Positions 12,401-24,400 of a stretch of DNA of 51,425 nucleotides are shown piece by piece. Position numbers and translations under genes: made by a program. The notes under the pieces were generated by a model that was given only the letters and a program-made list of their open reading frames with translations, ran no database searches and was not told the DNA's origin. This DNA is from Apostichopus californicus. Its lineage: Eukaryota > Echinodermata > Holothuroidea > Aspidochirotida > Stichopodidae. Every line of letters starts with the position of its first letter. The stretch's first letter is position 1. The stretch is from NCBI GenBank assembly GCA_020650975.1, contig JAIPMN010000225.1, positions 2,730 to 54,154 of the forward strand, in the 5' to 3' direction.

Positions 12401-15400
12401 AGGTACTTATGTTACAATAGATAATTAAACACCTTCTTATTTCGAGAATGTCTTTGTAGTTTGTTTGTGGGCTTCTGTTATGTTAATAATTTGTCGTTGC
12501 TAATTTCAAGGTAAACTCCTCTACTTGGACTCGGCCAATCAGATCAACGGGGACCAAGCTTGGCTCTACTCCTACAACCTCACGGCTGTCAAACAGGACT
12601 ACTGTCTTCAGTTCTGGTATCGGTACTCTGGTTCTGGAATTATTCAGATCGGCTGGAGACACCATACTGGTGGGGATGTCCATATACTGTGGACTGAACC
12701 TGCTACGATTCCAGACAGGTGGCTGTATGGATCAGTGACTGTCACACCACCAGATACTGCACAGGTAATCAACAACGGTGGGGTGGGAAAGGGGTGTGTG
12801 GGAGGGGAAAGATTATAGGCTGGACTGAACCTGCCACGATTCCAGACAGGTGGCTGTATGGATCAGTGACTGTCACACCACCAGATACTGCACAGGTAAT
12901 CAACAAAGGTGGGATGGGCAAGAGGGGTGTGGGAGGGGATAGATTAAGGCTGGACTGGACCAGCCATGATTCCAGACAGATGGCTGTATGGATCAGTGAC
13001 TGTCACACCACCAGATACTGCACAGGTAATCAACAAAGGTGGGGTGGGCAAGGGGGTGGGGGATGGGAGGGGAAAGATTAAGGCTGGACTGGACCTGACA
13101 AAATTCCAGACAGGTGGCTGTATGGATCAGTGACTGTCACACCACCAGATACTGCACAGGTAATCAACAAAGGTGGGATGGGAAGGGGGGGGGGTGTGGG
13201 AGGGGAAAGATGGAGCCTGGTAATCAACAATGGTGCAACAGTATGGTGGGTAAGGGGGGTGTGGGAGGGGCATTCAGCAGTAAACTGGATATTGCACAGA
13301 TGTTCAAGAAATATGCATGATATTATGGATGAGGATTAGGGTGAGGGTCAGGGGTGGGGGATAGATGAAGGACGGACTGAGACTCTTGAGGTTCCAGACA
13401 GGTGGTGTTTATGTATCAGTTAGTGAAACTATACCGTCCCACAGTGGATCAGTAAATAAAGCAATGATATTAAGTGGGCACAATTACATATTTTCTTGTG
13501 TACAAGTAACAGATCTTTCTTGTCAAGAATAGTTGTTAGAATTATGGGCACTAAATATGAAAAGTTACAAGGATCTGATGCCCTCCTACTGCCCAGCCAC
13601 CTCACACTGGTTCATGGTAACCATTTAGTCATTATGATGGTTTGTATAGTACCTACGGTATCCGTAATATACTGGTGATATAATGGAACGTACAGTATAC
13701 ATAAGCCTGGGTTAAGATACAAAATATGAGAGAACTCAAAGAATTAAAGTTAGCAATATTTTATTGAGCTGTATTGTATGTATTGTACAAGAGCAAGTGG
13801 ACAACTGATATAGGAAAGTAACTTTATGTATAAGAGAAAAGAACATGAGTACCTATGACTCAAAATGAATCATTTCTAGGAACTTTAGAACAGCACCACA
13901 GACTGGGCATCAGCTTGAACAAGGCTCAAAGTCTTTCTCTGCAATAAGTATCATGATATAATGATTGACAGTATCATGATATCAACAAAAAAGAATCGGA
14001 TGGCATCGAACGGGAGCTTTAACACTTTCTGTAGTCTAGGTTGCCTTGGAAACAATGGACTCTGTAATTTAACAGATACTCCAATCGTATGAAGAGATCT
14101 TAAAGTTTCTTTCATCCTCCATTTTGTTTTGGTTATCGGCAGGTCATCATCAAAGGTGTAGTTGGATCTGACATCAATGCATTCATCGGATTGGACGAAA
14201 TAAGTCTCTCATTTGGAGCATGCGACCAACCAGGTAATATAACACTTTGCTACTATTAAGAACAAGAGCGATGTGACAAAAAAGTTTAAAAATGTGATTT
14301 TGCTTTAAAATAGTAGTAAACTATTTTCATTTTCAAGTTCAATTTCAAATTTATTTCTCATGTTTGTACAAGATTAATACAAAACTAAACTAATAGTAGG
14401 GAAGTTAACATATGAAGGACACTAGAAAAACAGCAAGGCTATTATCTCAGCTAGTGAAGTAGTGAACAACTATGAATGCAAAGAAGTAGTAACTGCCGAG
14501 TATATTACAAGATAAACGGACTGACAGACATACAGATGGACAAACAGAGTATCTTTTATGCTTTGGCAGTACTCCTTTTGCAGTTTTTTCTGAAATTTGT
14601 TTAATACAATTCTACCTTTGTGTATATAATATATAATATATATATATAATATATAATAATATATATAATAATATATAATAATTGCAAGGCTTAAATCACT
14701 GAATTAATCCTGGAGAAAAAAGAAACACAGACACACACACACAGACACCCAGACATCCTAACAGACAAACACAAAACAAACTCAACACATCGTCCAACCA
14801 AAAAATAAAAATAAGTCTACGAGAGTTGCTAAATCCAAGTTAGCAACAAGAAAACACAGAAACGGTAAACCTGCATGGTATAATTACAAATTATAACAAT
14901 TCCTTTTTAATTTTCAGCAAGTTGTGATTTTGAGGATGACTACTGCGGCTGGATGCAGGACAAGGATGACGGCATCTGGGACTGGACCAGGAATAGACGA
15001 CGAACCACAACCGATGGCACCGGTCCGACCTTTGATCACACCTATCAGGATTATACCGGTAATTAGTGATGGAGGATAAAAAACTTAACAAATTCATGCA
15101 ACAGTGTGTATAGCATATACATTCAGCAATTGTATATAGCCTTTTCATTCAGCCAGTGTGTATAGCCTATCCATTCAGCCAGTGTGAATAGCCTATCCAT
15201 TCAACCAGTGAGACGCAGTTCAAATAGATTATTTTATCTCTTTTTCCAAACGGGTAAATTATAAGGAGGTTAAAATTCAACTTTGTATATTAAAAGATAA
15301 TGGTTAATATATAAGACGTGTAGTGTAGATTTCTCCTTTTTTCCCAACAAATGACTTTTCTCATTTCTTTATCAGGATACTACATTTATTTTGAGGGCAG

Positions 15401-18400
15401 CAGTCCCTTGAAGGACGATATAGCCAGGCTGATTAGTGAACCCCTCCTGTCTACAACAGGCAGATGCTTGGAGTTTTGGTATCATATGTATGGATCCAGT
15501 GAGTAATTAATTAAAACATGCAAATGTATGCGAAAGAACAAATGGGGATCTTCAACATTTCTATCCAGGGTGCTGTTATATCGGTCCTCATGCGAATGGT
15601 CTATACTTTTATCGATGATCTCCAAAGATATTGTAGATCTCAATCTATGTGCTAGTTGTGAAAATATGTTTCGAAAGATCTCGTTTTCAGTAATTACAAA
15701 CGAAATTGTACATCCGACTTTATTGATCAACGAGGAATTCTTGTCGATGTGCATATACCAATTACAGATGGTTATAGGCTTCAAGTGAAAGTTTCAAATT
15801 TGAGTAACTTTGCTCTTTGCTTATGCAGGAATAACATCTATACCTTTGACCTGAACTACTGGGTCTAGTTAACAGTTTTATTACTGAAGTGTTTATTTCT
15901 GTATTTTTGTGGACAAATAAAGCCAAAACTTTCATCATCATGAGCATTTTTAGTTTAATTTTGTTGGTAGTTTGTTGGTATTTCGTAATATTTTCCTCCT
16001 GTTTGCCAGGAATGGGTTCATTAAATCTCTACCTTCAGAGGTCACAGACTGGGTCAGAGCAGCTCTTGTTCCGAGAGTCGGGTGACCACGGTAACCAATG
16101 GATACAGAGCCATGTTGATGTTTATAGCTCTGTGGATTACTTTCTGATTTTCGAAGCCGTGCAAGATATCGACGTCGCGTCCTTGAGTGACATGGCTCTG
16201 GACGATATCAAGTTCCTGCCGTATCCCTGCAATTCCATTCGTAAGTTTCTAATCTGTGGTTGGCTTTGAAACTCTCTCGCCAGACTTGTTACTTAAGAAT
16301 TAAGAGAAGAACTTACATAGGAAACCGTTATTGCTTTACGTCTGATAAAACTGTCATTTTCATGACAGGTTGCAGTTTAAGTGACGCAATAAATCAAAGA
16401 GTAATGAAAATCTTATTTCAAAACAAAAGATGGGGACAAGCATTTAGAAATTCAGCCGGAGTATTAATTTTTATGACATCAATCCAACATGAATCTGTTC
16501 ATGATTATCACCTCTAATGAGTGTTTTAATATACTTATTGTCAATGGCAGTATAGTGTAATATGAACATGTTTGTCAGGACCAAACTTGAAACCCAACCA
16601 ATAGCCAATTACTTCCTAATTTCATCAAGTGAAATTTTTTTTAGCTGTATAAAACCTTACTGAAATTCTTCCAGCAAAACCTATTTATAATTATGGTCAA
16701 AATTTAACATACAACTTTGAAAGGTGAGCATTTTGAAAAAATAGGAATTTAACACTGATTTGAAAATTGGCACATGCACAGTCAAACTCATCGCCATCCC
16801 CATCCCCCTCCCCTTCCCCCTCCCCCTCGCCCTCGCCATCGACACCTCTACCATCATTTTGTATTAAGTCATCGTTTCTTGATATGCCTTTGAGTAAAGA
16901 AACAAATTTAAAGAAGACTGAAATAAAGATCCTTGTAGTTGTAGTAATACCGAAACTACCATGAGCCACCCATCCCATGATATGGGTCAAATAGTAGTAT
17001 TTAAAACTATTTGTAATCACCCCTTATATTTCTTGTTGTTGTTTCCCCAGCACCAACCGTGGTCCCGACTCCTCGGCCTACCAGTCCTCCTACGGCCTAC
17101 GACTGCGACTTTGAGAACGGAGATACTTGTACCTGGTCGCAGATTGGCGGTCCCGGCGATGACTTTGATTGGACGCTGTCAACAGGAGGCACAGACTCGC
17201 TAGGAACAGGGCCCCCTGCGGACCATACCCTTCAAAACATGAACGGTGAGTTCTGGTATATATATTCTTGGTTTTCATCTGTTATGACAGAGCATGGTAG
17301 ATCAGAAGCAGTTCAGAAATAGAGGGTAATCTCCTATGAGGGATCGTTTAAGTTTTGTATTAAACTTGAACTGTAACTTTTACCAAATTCATTTATCAAG
17401 TTATTTTGTATGTGTGAAAGCTATCCCAGTGGCCTTCCAGAGTCAATCACAAAACCACCAGATCAAAGGGGTGGATGAAATTACTAAAATGTAGAAAAAT
17501 GAAAAAGGAAGAAGAAAATAAAAGTGACAAGGCAATTAATGCACTTAATAGTTTTAATAATTATATTAGCAAAGTATATCAGCCATGATTGTCTCGTTTC
17601 TACATGGTCCATCACGGCACCTCCAAATCAGGGGTAAGGTGAGCGTATGAAAATGAAGTTGGGGGGATATAGAAAGAAAATGTAAATCAAAAACAGGCAA
17701 ATTTCAATTTCAATGTATGTATTCCGGTATAAATATAGAAATAATTATAAAAAGTACTATTAAAATACAACATTAAAACAATATATACAAAATGTTAGTT
17801 CATACTAAATATGTTAAAAAAAACTAGAACAATTCCTATAAGGTTTCGATTGAATAAAAATTGCAGCTCTATAAACAAAGGAATTCTTAATTCTTAAACA
17901 ATCTGTATTCTGTACTTTGGCAAAATATTAGGATATTTTAGCTTTCTCTTCGATTACACATTAAGACTCCTTAGGGAGGTATGCAAGGGGTGATTCCGAT
18001 GATAAGTTTTTGTAGCCTTTCTTATAAATTCAGCTCAATCAGTTTCCTTCTTATATTGGTTATCTAATTGATGTACTAAACAGTTTTAACACCCACAGTG
18101 TCATATTGTATCAGCTGTCTCCTTCCTCCAAGATACATCACAGAGCCATGAAATCAGGAGTGTAGGTGACATTATGAAAATACAGGAAACAACGTTGAAA
18201 CCAAGTCAAGAAATCAATCAGTATAACTGTAAAGTTTTAACAATTATTTTGCTTTCTTTCTTTCCGTTTCTTATTGATTATAATTCTTTTCATTATACCA
18301 AAGGTTATTATCTTCACATCGACGTTACATCGGAGGCGTCTGATAACGTCGCTCGTCTTCTCAGCGCACCGTTTACTCTCTCGACCGACAATTCTGTCGT

Positions 18401-21400
18401 CTGTTTTGAATTTTGGTATCACATGTACGGATCCCACGTGGATACCCTGAACGTCATCCTAGCAGATGAGGCTGACAGCTTTGGTACGTTTATAGGGATT
18501 CATTTTTATCTTTTATTTTTTAATATTTTTTATCATTCTCACTCTTTGAAGGATCTGAACTGGACATTGTCAATGTTGCTGAACATTTGTTAAAAAAATG
18601 TCTGGATGGCAGAGTTTTTCCTTTAAGTCCAGAAAATACATTCAAATAATTACTTGCTGATCAACTTTCTTTTTCTGATCAAACCCGTACCCACCCCCGA
18701 TAGAGAACCTCTCAACTACTCATTTTATTTCTGATTTGAGGGTTTAAATATTCAATTTGAAACATCAAGCTACTGTAATGTGTTTTTCTTCCGAAACCAG
18801 ATGAGCCTGTGCTATGGACACGTTCTGGTAACCAAGGTTACGATTGGCTGTATGATCAAGTGGAGGTAGCAGACGACTTTAGAGACCCACTCTACTTCCT
18901 GATTGAAGGTTACTCTGGCAACGGTTACCAAGGAGATATTGCACTGGATGACTTAAAGATTGTGAATGGATCTTGCCCAGGAAGACGTAAGGAGTAGAAT
19001 CATAATCAAGATATTGAGCAAAATCGTATATAATTTTGTAACTCCATGAATCCTAACATTTGTCAGGTATTGTGTCAGGCCTATTATTCTTTGAAATTCG
19101 TATGACATCTTCTTTTGTAAATATCTTTGTGTAAGACTAAAAAGGCAAAACAAGAAATTTTTTGTATGCATGGGATACATTATAATGGATTAACACTGAC
19201 CTTATAGAATCTGTTGATTTTTTTTGTAAAAATGTTTAAATTTTGTGTACAACAGGGTAAACCCAGACATGTCACATAAATTGAACCTCTTACGTATGGA
19301 ATTGACCAACGTGCTTACTTTCATGAGGTATAATCTAGTATGTAGATATAATGGGTGATCATAACATGATTTGTCATAATATTTCTTAAATACAGCCTCT
19401 CAACTAGCTGACTATAAACCTCTACCCTTAACTTCATATCCTGAACTTCCCTTTCACTTGAATGGTTGCTCAGTTACTCATCTGTCACCCATGGCAAATA
19501 ACGTCTGCCTTTTTCGCATAATTTGTTTGTCGTTTCAACATGTTTTCTTTTTGTGTAGTCTTTGATCTTGAAACAGACTAAAGTTTTAACTTATATGCCA
19601 TTGTTTCATAAGTGGAAGATAATCTGTGAACTTTGTCAAAGAAATTTCAAATAAAAGTCCAACTTTTTTCATTCTGTCTTTGTAGCAAAGTGTGACTTTG
19701 AAGACGGTCATATCTGCGGATACACTCTGATTACTGGTGATCCACTATACCAGTATGAGTGGCGGTTGACCACGCCTGCTGATTCACCAGAGTTAGGAGT
19801 ACCCAGGGATCATTCAATGTCAACTCAAGCAGGTAAGAAAAATGACTGATTAAAAAACAACTTTCAGGGAATAATTTATCTGATATTTGTATCTCAAAAT
19901 ACACTAAGTCATAACTATTTTCATTTTCTTATGAGAAATAAATTCATTAATCTGAAGAAATGTTACAAATGTAAATAATAAATTGTTCCCTAGTTGTCTT
20001 TGTCGATAAATCATTTTTGGCTTCGAAAATTGGTCATAATCATGTTTAGTATGGTAATTGGTGATCGTCTGTACCCATACGAGTGACAGGTCCTGCAAAC
20101 CCACCACAATTAGTAGAACCCATTGATGTTTCTATGTCTAGCCAAGCGGGTAAGAAGAAGTGTCTAGACCAAACTAGCATGATTTTAAAAACAATTTAGT
20201 TCATTTATCATGTCAAAATTATTTCATAATTCCTAGCTTTTTCTTAGTTTAATTCCTACATTTTGAGAAAAAATTTATATTCCAGAAAGTATTAATAATC
20301 TATCCAAGTTTCGATTTTTTTTTTCCCCGTTTATGATACATTCAGGTCACTTCTTGTATGTCACTGGAGATGGGACGACTAATATTACTGGCGATGCAAT
20401 TATGTACAGTGCAAGGTACCCGATAGATCCAAATAGCTTCTACGGACGTCTTACCTACTGGAGTGTTGAGAAAGGTATATATATCAGACCTCCCAGCAAA
20501 ACCGTTAAAATACCTTTAAAAAAACCTATATTTAAAAAACTGCTCTTTATTTTTCTAAAATACTCTTTAGATTTCAAAAATACTCTTTAAAACCTTTAAA
20601 AAAAAATTATTTCTGTTTTAAAGTTAAAAGATTTTTTTTTTAGAAGATTAAGGTTTAGAATAGAAATATTGTATTCAGTCATGCTAACCATTGGCCATTA
20701 AGTTTTTGTGGACAGCCAGGCATGCTTCATGCATTGATACAAAACAGACTCACAAACAACAGTTAATGTAAGTCAGGTATTTTAATTAAGGGCCACAGAT
20801 GATGTAAAAATGAGCATAGATGGTGAATATATTACAAATTAACTTCATTTTGAACCTTTAAAATCCTTAGTTTCATGTTTGAAGCCTGTAGAAACCTTTA
20901 TTTCTTCATTTACAACCTTTAAACAAACCTTTATTTTGTTGAAGAGCCGCTGGGAGGTCTGATATATTGATATTTTGTCGTATCATAATTGTGAGGCTAC
21001 ACATTGTAATGGTGAACAGGCTAGCTAATGTTTAATAGAGTTATGAATTTTGCAGGCATATGATATGGTTAGCATGCAGGCAATTTGCAAAATGAGAAAA
21101 TTGTTATAAAAGTGCAAAGATAGCTGATTTAGCTGTTTTAGTCTACAAGAACCGAAGTATTTATAGGAGAACATTTTTTTGGCAACCAAGCTGATATCAA
21201 AGATTGGAACACTAAATGATTCTCTGTGATATAGATGTTATAGTTTTTGTTGTACAGAATTGTTTTCTGTGTCTACTTTCAGTACAGTTAGATGATATTC
21301 TTGATACCCCCTCCTCCATGCCCCCTCTCCTCTTTCCCCCTCTCCTCTTTCCCTTCATTGTAAGAAATATTTTTGGAGCAGGAAGTTAATTTTTTTTTGC

Positions 21401-24400
21401 CATCCACTCAATTGATAGCCACATTTTGCAACTATGCTTACGACATATTTGAAATATTCGTGATATAATCTGTAACTTGACCGCATACAAAGAAAACTCC
21501 ACGTTCTCATTTTTTTTCCCAGCTGGCTTGGGAGATATCTCATTTCAGGCATTTGTGACGGACAGTGTCTCACTGGGTCCCAGCATCCGGAGCCGACGTA
21601 ATGTCCGACACGAGAGTGACATCTCCGTCCAGGCTGATGAAGCAGATCAAGAGTTCTGGAGGTTTAACGAGTATTACGTCTTCCCGGATCCAGGTGTCGG
21701 CAGTTACATCACGCTATCGTTCACTGCCACCGTCACCAGACCTTACCTCCCGGGAGTTCTGGCAGTCGATGAAATACTCTTCCTGCAAGACGATGGACCG
21801 ATACAATTCTGTGAGTTTAAACCTAGTCCTTTTTTTTCTGATTTAAAGGTAATGTCACAATGGTCACTGGTTTGAATAATCCCTTTCTAGCCAAAACCTT
21901 TGTCTCCATTTGTCCAAAAAAAAAAAAAAATGAAATGAAACAAAGTTAGGGAAGACCTCTGGATAATGTTCAGATGTTAGCGGGATCTGTTCTGAATGCA
22001 GACCAAAGATGTTTACAAATAATGTCTTACGCCATGTCGGGTAGAAAGGAGGAGTACTTTGAAAATTTGTAAACTGGAATATGAATTGATCGTGAGATAG
22101 AAGGAGACCACATATTGGGTTTGAGTGACAGGTTGGTGTGGAGAATATTGCCGAGATTCATTTGAATGTATCTGTTTTTGCTGATTTTGTCTGTCAACCT
22201 CTATTTGCATCGTTCTCTTTGAGTCAGTGTCGAAAGGGAAAGCTGCAGCAGCTGCAATCTCTTGCAGCAAGGCTGGCTCAATATCAAACAATAGAGAGTA
22301 TCTCTGCAGCAAAGTTTATTGCATCCAACTTTTGAAACAGTACCTTCAGCAGATCACTGGTTTAAACAATTAGCACGTCTGTTCTCATACTTTGAGAAAA
22401 CTGGAGAGTATTTGGAAAACATATTGATCTCAGCAAGTCGTTGGTTGTAACATTGTATTTAAGTTGTTTCATTCAATGCTGAATCAGTGTTACTGATATT
22501 ATGTGTTTTTTTTGTTTTACTTTGTATTTTTGTTTTTTAAATAATGAGTTTGGTCTTTTTCTCTGGTCTGTGTTGGTCTATTTCAGTTGGCTGTAGCTTT
22601 GAAACTGACCTCTGCAGCTGGTCAAACACACAGCATGGTGATGAATTTGATTGGTTGAGGCACAGTGGCTCAACAGGCTCTACGCAGACTGGACCATTGG
22701 TTGACCACACCCTAGGAACACCGTCTGGTTGGTATCTCTACATTGAGGCCTCTGCAGGAGATGTAGGGTACAGGGCAAGACTGGAATCTTCTATGGTTGA
22801 TAAAGCAGACACCATGACAGAGAAATGCTTTCAATTCTGGTATCACATGTATGGAGGCACTGTAGGGACATTACAGGTGACCGGTTTATTGTTATTAATA
22901 AACATGATGCAGGAATATCACATGTAAGGTAGCTCTGTAGGGACATTACAGGTGACCGGTTTATTGTCATCAATATACATTATACAGGAATATCACATGT
23001 AAGGTAGCTCTGTAGGGACATTAAAGGTGACTGGTTTATTGTCATCAATATACAATATACAGGAATATCACATGTAAGGTAGCTCTGTAGGGACATTAGA
23101 GGTGACTGGTTTATTGTCACCAATTTACAATATACAGGAATATCACATGTAAGGTAGCTCTGTAGGGACATTAGAGGTGACTGGTATATTGTCACCAATT
23201 TACAATATACAGGAATATACAACACCTTCAAATTTGGATATAATTGGATGTAAAATGCACTCATGCAACAGATTGTTTTGAACAGACAGGTTTCTCTGCT
23301 CTCTTACCATTGAAAAAAAGTGCTATCAATAAAGTATAACCCATGGTTCTATTTCATAGAGTGCAGTAGAGCGGATTTTACATGCAATCGACGAGCAATT
23401 GACCAATCAAATGGCCGGAATATAATTAGGTGTTGTATAAACAGATATATCATATGTAAGGCAGAGTTAATGTGTTTTTGAAATGTTTTGGAACCGTTTT
23501 CACTTTTTAAACAACAACGTCATGTAGTCACCATGAAAAGCTTACATTTTAATAACACCAGTTACTGTTATTATTCTACAGGTCTTTTGGGAAACAGCCC
23601 TTCAGAGTAAGACAATATGGAGTCTGTCTGGTAACCAAGGTGACCAGTGGATATTTGCTGAAGCTTCTTACTTCCCTCCATCTGACTTTAGGGTAAAAAA
23701 ATGTCTTCTACTAGCATATTCTAAAGAGTTTTAGTCTGCTGTTTCGGTTACTTCTTTGGTGTCAACAATAGCCTGTAATGTTTACACTGTCATCGTAACC
23801 CATAGATGGTGTATTCATACCTATTACATGGTCATCAGCAAGGATTCAGATAAAATGGTCAAAACACTTGTGTCACATGACCATTCTTTCCTTGCTTGAT
23901 TTCCTGTTTACAAAATCAGGAGGCAACGGCTTCTCGCTCATCTTGGATCAGATGGAGAAGAGGATGTTAACACTTTTTGAAATACATTCAACAATCAACT
24001 GTGGTGACTGTCTCTCATATCGAAGAGCGAGAAATAAAAGTCTCTGTATGATTGACCTAATTAGAAGTAGATTAATAAATTTAAATTGATTAATCTTCTT
24101 ATTAAAGTGAAGTAGTTTCTTGTGAATATTTACACCTTTTTGTGTGTATACTGAGGCATGGCACCAAGACTAAGGTTTTACCTAAACTCTCCAACACCAA
24201 GACTGTTGGAGAGTTTAGGTAAAACCTTATGAGAAAAAGAAAACAAGATTATGAAATGCTGGGTACCTCCGGCACTCTCAACTTTGTAGTGTTAAATGTT
24301 TTCTCTTTGCTTATCTGACTACCAGCTGGTCATTGAAGCCATCCGAGGTTCAGACCATGAATCGGACATCTCTATCGATGATGTAGCCTACCAGGCTTCT

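Noticed and set aside
12820-13180. The exon 12 copies as cassette exons
   Set aside because: The TATAG or TTAAG before each copy would put it in a frame that stops at TGA within the copy.
15528-15788. Open frames on both strands in intron 15
   Set aside because: No domain or family similarity recognised; open frames of this length are expected in AT-rich introns and both strands cannot be coding.
16697-17020. Minus-strand open frame with GEGEGDGD run
   Set aside because: Arises from the C-rich simple repeat near 16800; nothing else supports coding.
22980-23264. Minus-strand open frame with SLQSYLTCDIPV repeats
   Set aside because: Translation of the 75-bp donor-edge array.
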